Part shown: in pieces, positions 12,268 through 12,403 of the stretch | Position numbering within the stretch: position 1 is the stretch's first letter | How the letters are laid out: each line of letters starts with the position of its first letter | Assembly: GCA_026770585.1 (NCBI GenBank) | Contig: MU646525.1 | Location: 346,039 to 358,441, forward strand | Source of the DNA: Baffinella frigidus | Lineage: Eukaryota > Cryptophyceae > Cryptomonadales > Baffinellaceae | Reading direction: 5' to 3' | Length of the DNA stretch: 12,403 nt | Made by a program: the position numbers and the translations under genes | Notes under the pieces: model-generated | What the model was told of the DNA's origin: nothing | What the model saw: the letters and a program-made list of their open reading frames with translations, nothing else | Database searches by the model: none

Positions 12268-12403
12268 AGACAACGCCCCCCTCCTAGGACCACCACAGAC
12301 AACGCCCCCCTCCTAGGACCACCACTTGCACTGCAAGACAACGCCCCCCTCCTAGGACCACCACAGACAACGCCCCCCTCCTAGGACCACCACTTGCACT
12401 GCA
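12268..12403. repeat. Two-level tandem repeat running off the window
   Basis: Four 29-bp units (AGACAACGCCCCCCTCCTAG then GACCACCAC) start at 12268, 12297, 12336 and 12365. A 10-base TTGCACTGCA linker follows every second unit, giving a 68-bp higher-order period. CCTAGGACCACCA resembles the complement of TGGTGGTCCTAGG in the 12116 element. Confidence 0.9.

Noticed and set aside
1-12403. tRNA, rRNA, spliced-leader or snRNA genes
   Set aside because: I looked for tRNA-like arms and the known dinoflagellate spliced-leader ending and saw no convincing match; a covariance-model scan would be decisive.
1-12403. Reverse transcriptase, integrase or transposase coding sequence
   Set aside because: No frame shows recognisable catalytic motifs; all elements seen appear non-autonomous.

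Overview
This window looks like nuclear DNA of a repeat-rich eukaryotic alga, most probably a dinoflagellate. The grounds are many short TTTAGGG/CCCTAAA-like arrays scattered through non-coding DNA, long CT and GA tracts, small exons separated by introns packed with inverted repeats, and no bacterial-style long genes. The lineage is inferred; another alveolate or microalga is possible.

Most long open frames here are translations of CT/GA tracts, telomere-like arrays or hairpin repeats. Beneath them I can assemble one spliced plus-strand gene. Nine exons (3825-3881, 3989-4029, 4813-4906, 6105-6233, 6798-6868, 8333-8420, 9941-10000, 10301-10368, 11528-11618) all have GT-AG borders, join in phase and end in a TGA at 11616-11618. 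They give 232 codons of a C-terminal region. It begins with a HEAT-repeat-like helix pair (TPLLEDEMG then YVRKAAAEALDVV) and continues into a charged helical segment and a Gly/Pro/Tyr-rich tail. A further HEAT-like exon family (DVRLEVCATLAVLA) lies upstream at 0.5-2.1 kb and may be the preceding part, but its joining phase is not settled.

Almost every exon sits in an array of partial extra copies of itself. At 0.5-2.1 kb there is the DVRLEVCATL exon with about 210-250 bp spacing. At 3.4-5.5 kb there is the ALDVVNAGWQRF exon, including inverted copies and an attached 20-bp-period minisatellite. At 6.8-7.5 kb there is DPTKTTLGG; at 7.5-8.6 kb YNTFNALLR; at 9.3-10.0 kb VQLELK; at 10.3-10.9 kb VYLGEVKHPKGAG; and at 11.2-11.6 kb AKEGSRDTVAAPYQPGY. 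In several families the copies differ mostly at silent third positions.

The introns also hold hairpin-like elements, 100-240 bp long, whose ends are inverted repeats. Several are flanked by TA dinucleotides, like miniature Tc1/mariner-type or introner elements. The clearest is at 7684-7880, inside an exon copy whose uninterrupted counterpart lies 650 bp downstream. The right end of the window has one such element inserted into the arm of another, and closes in a tandem repeat that runs off the edge. No RNA gene, transposase, CRISPR array or complete single-exon gene was found.
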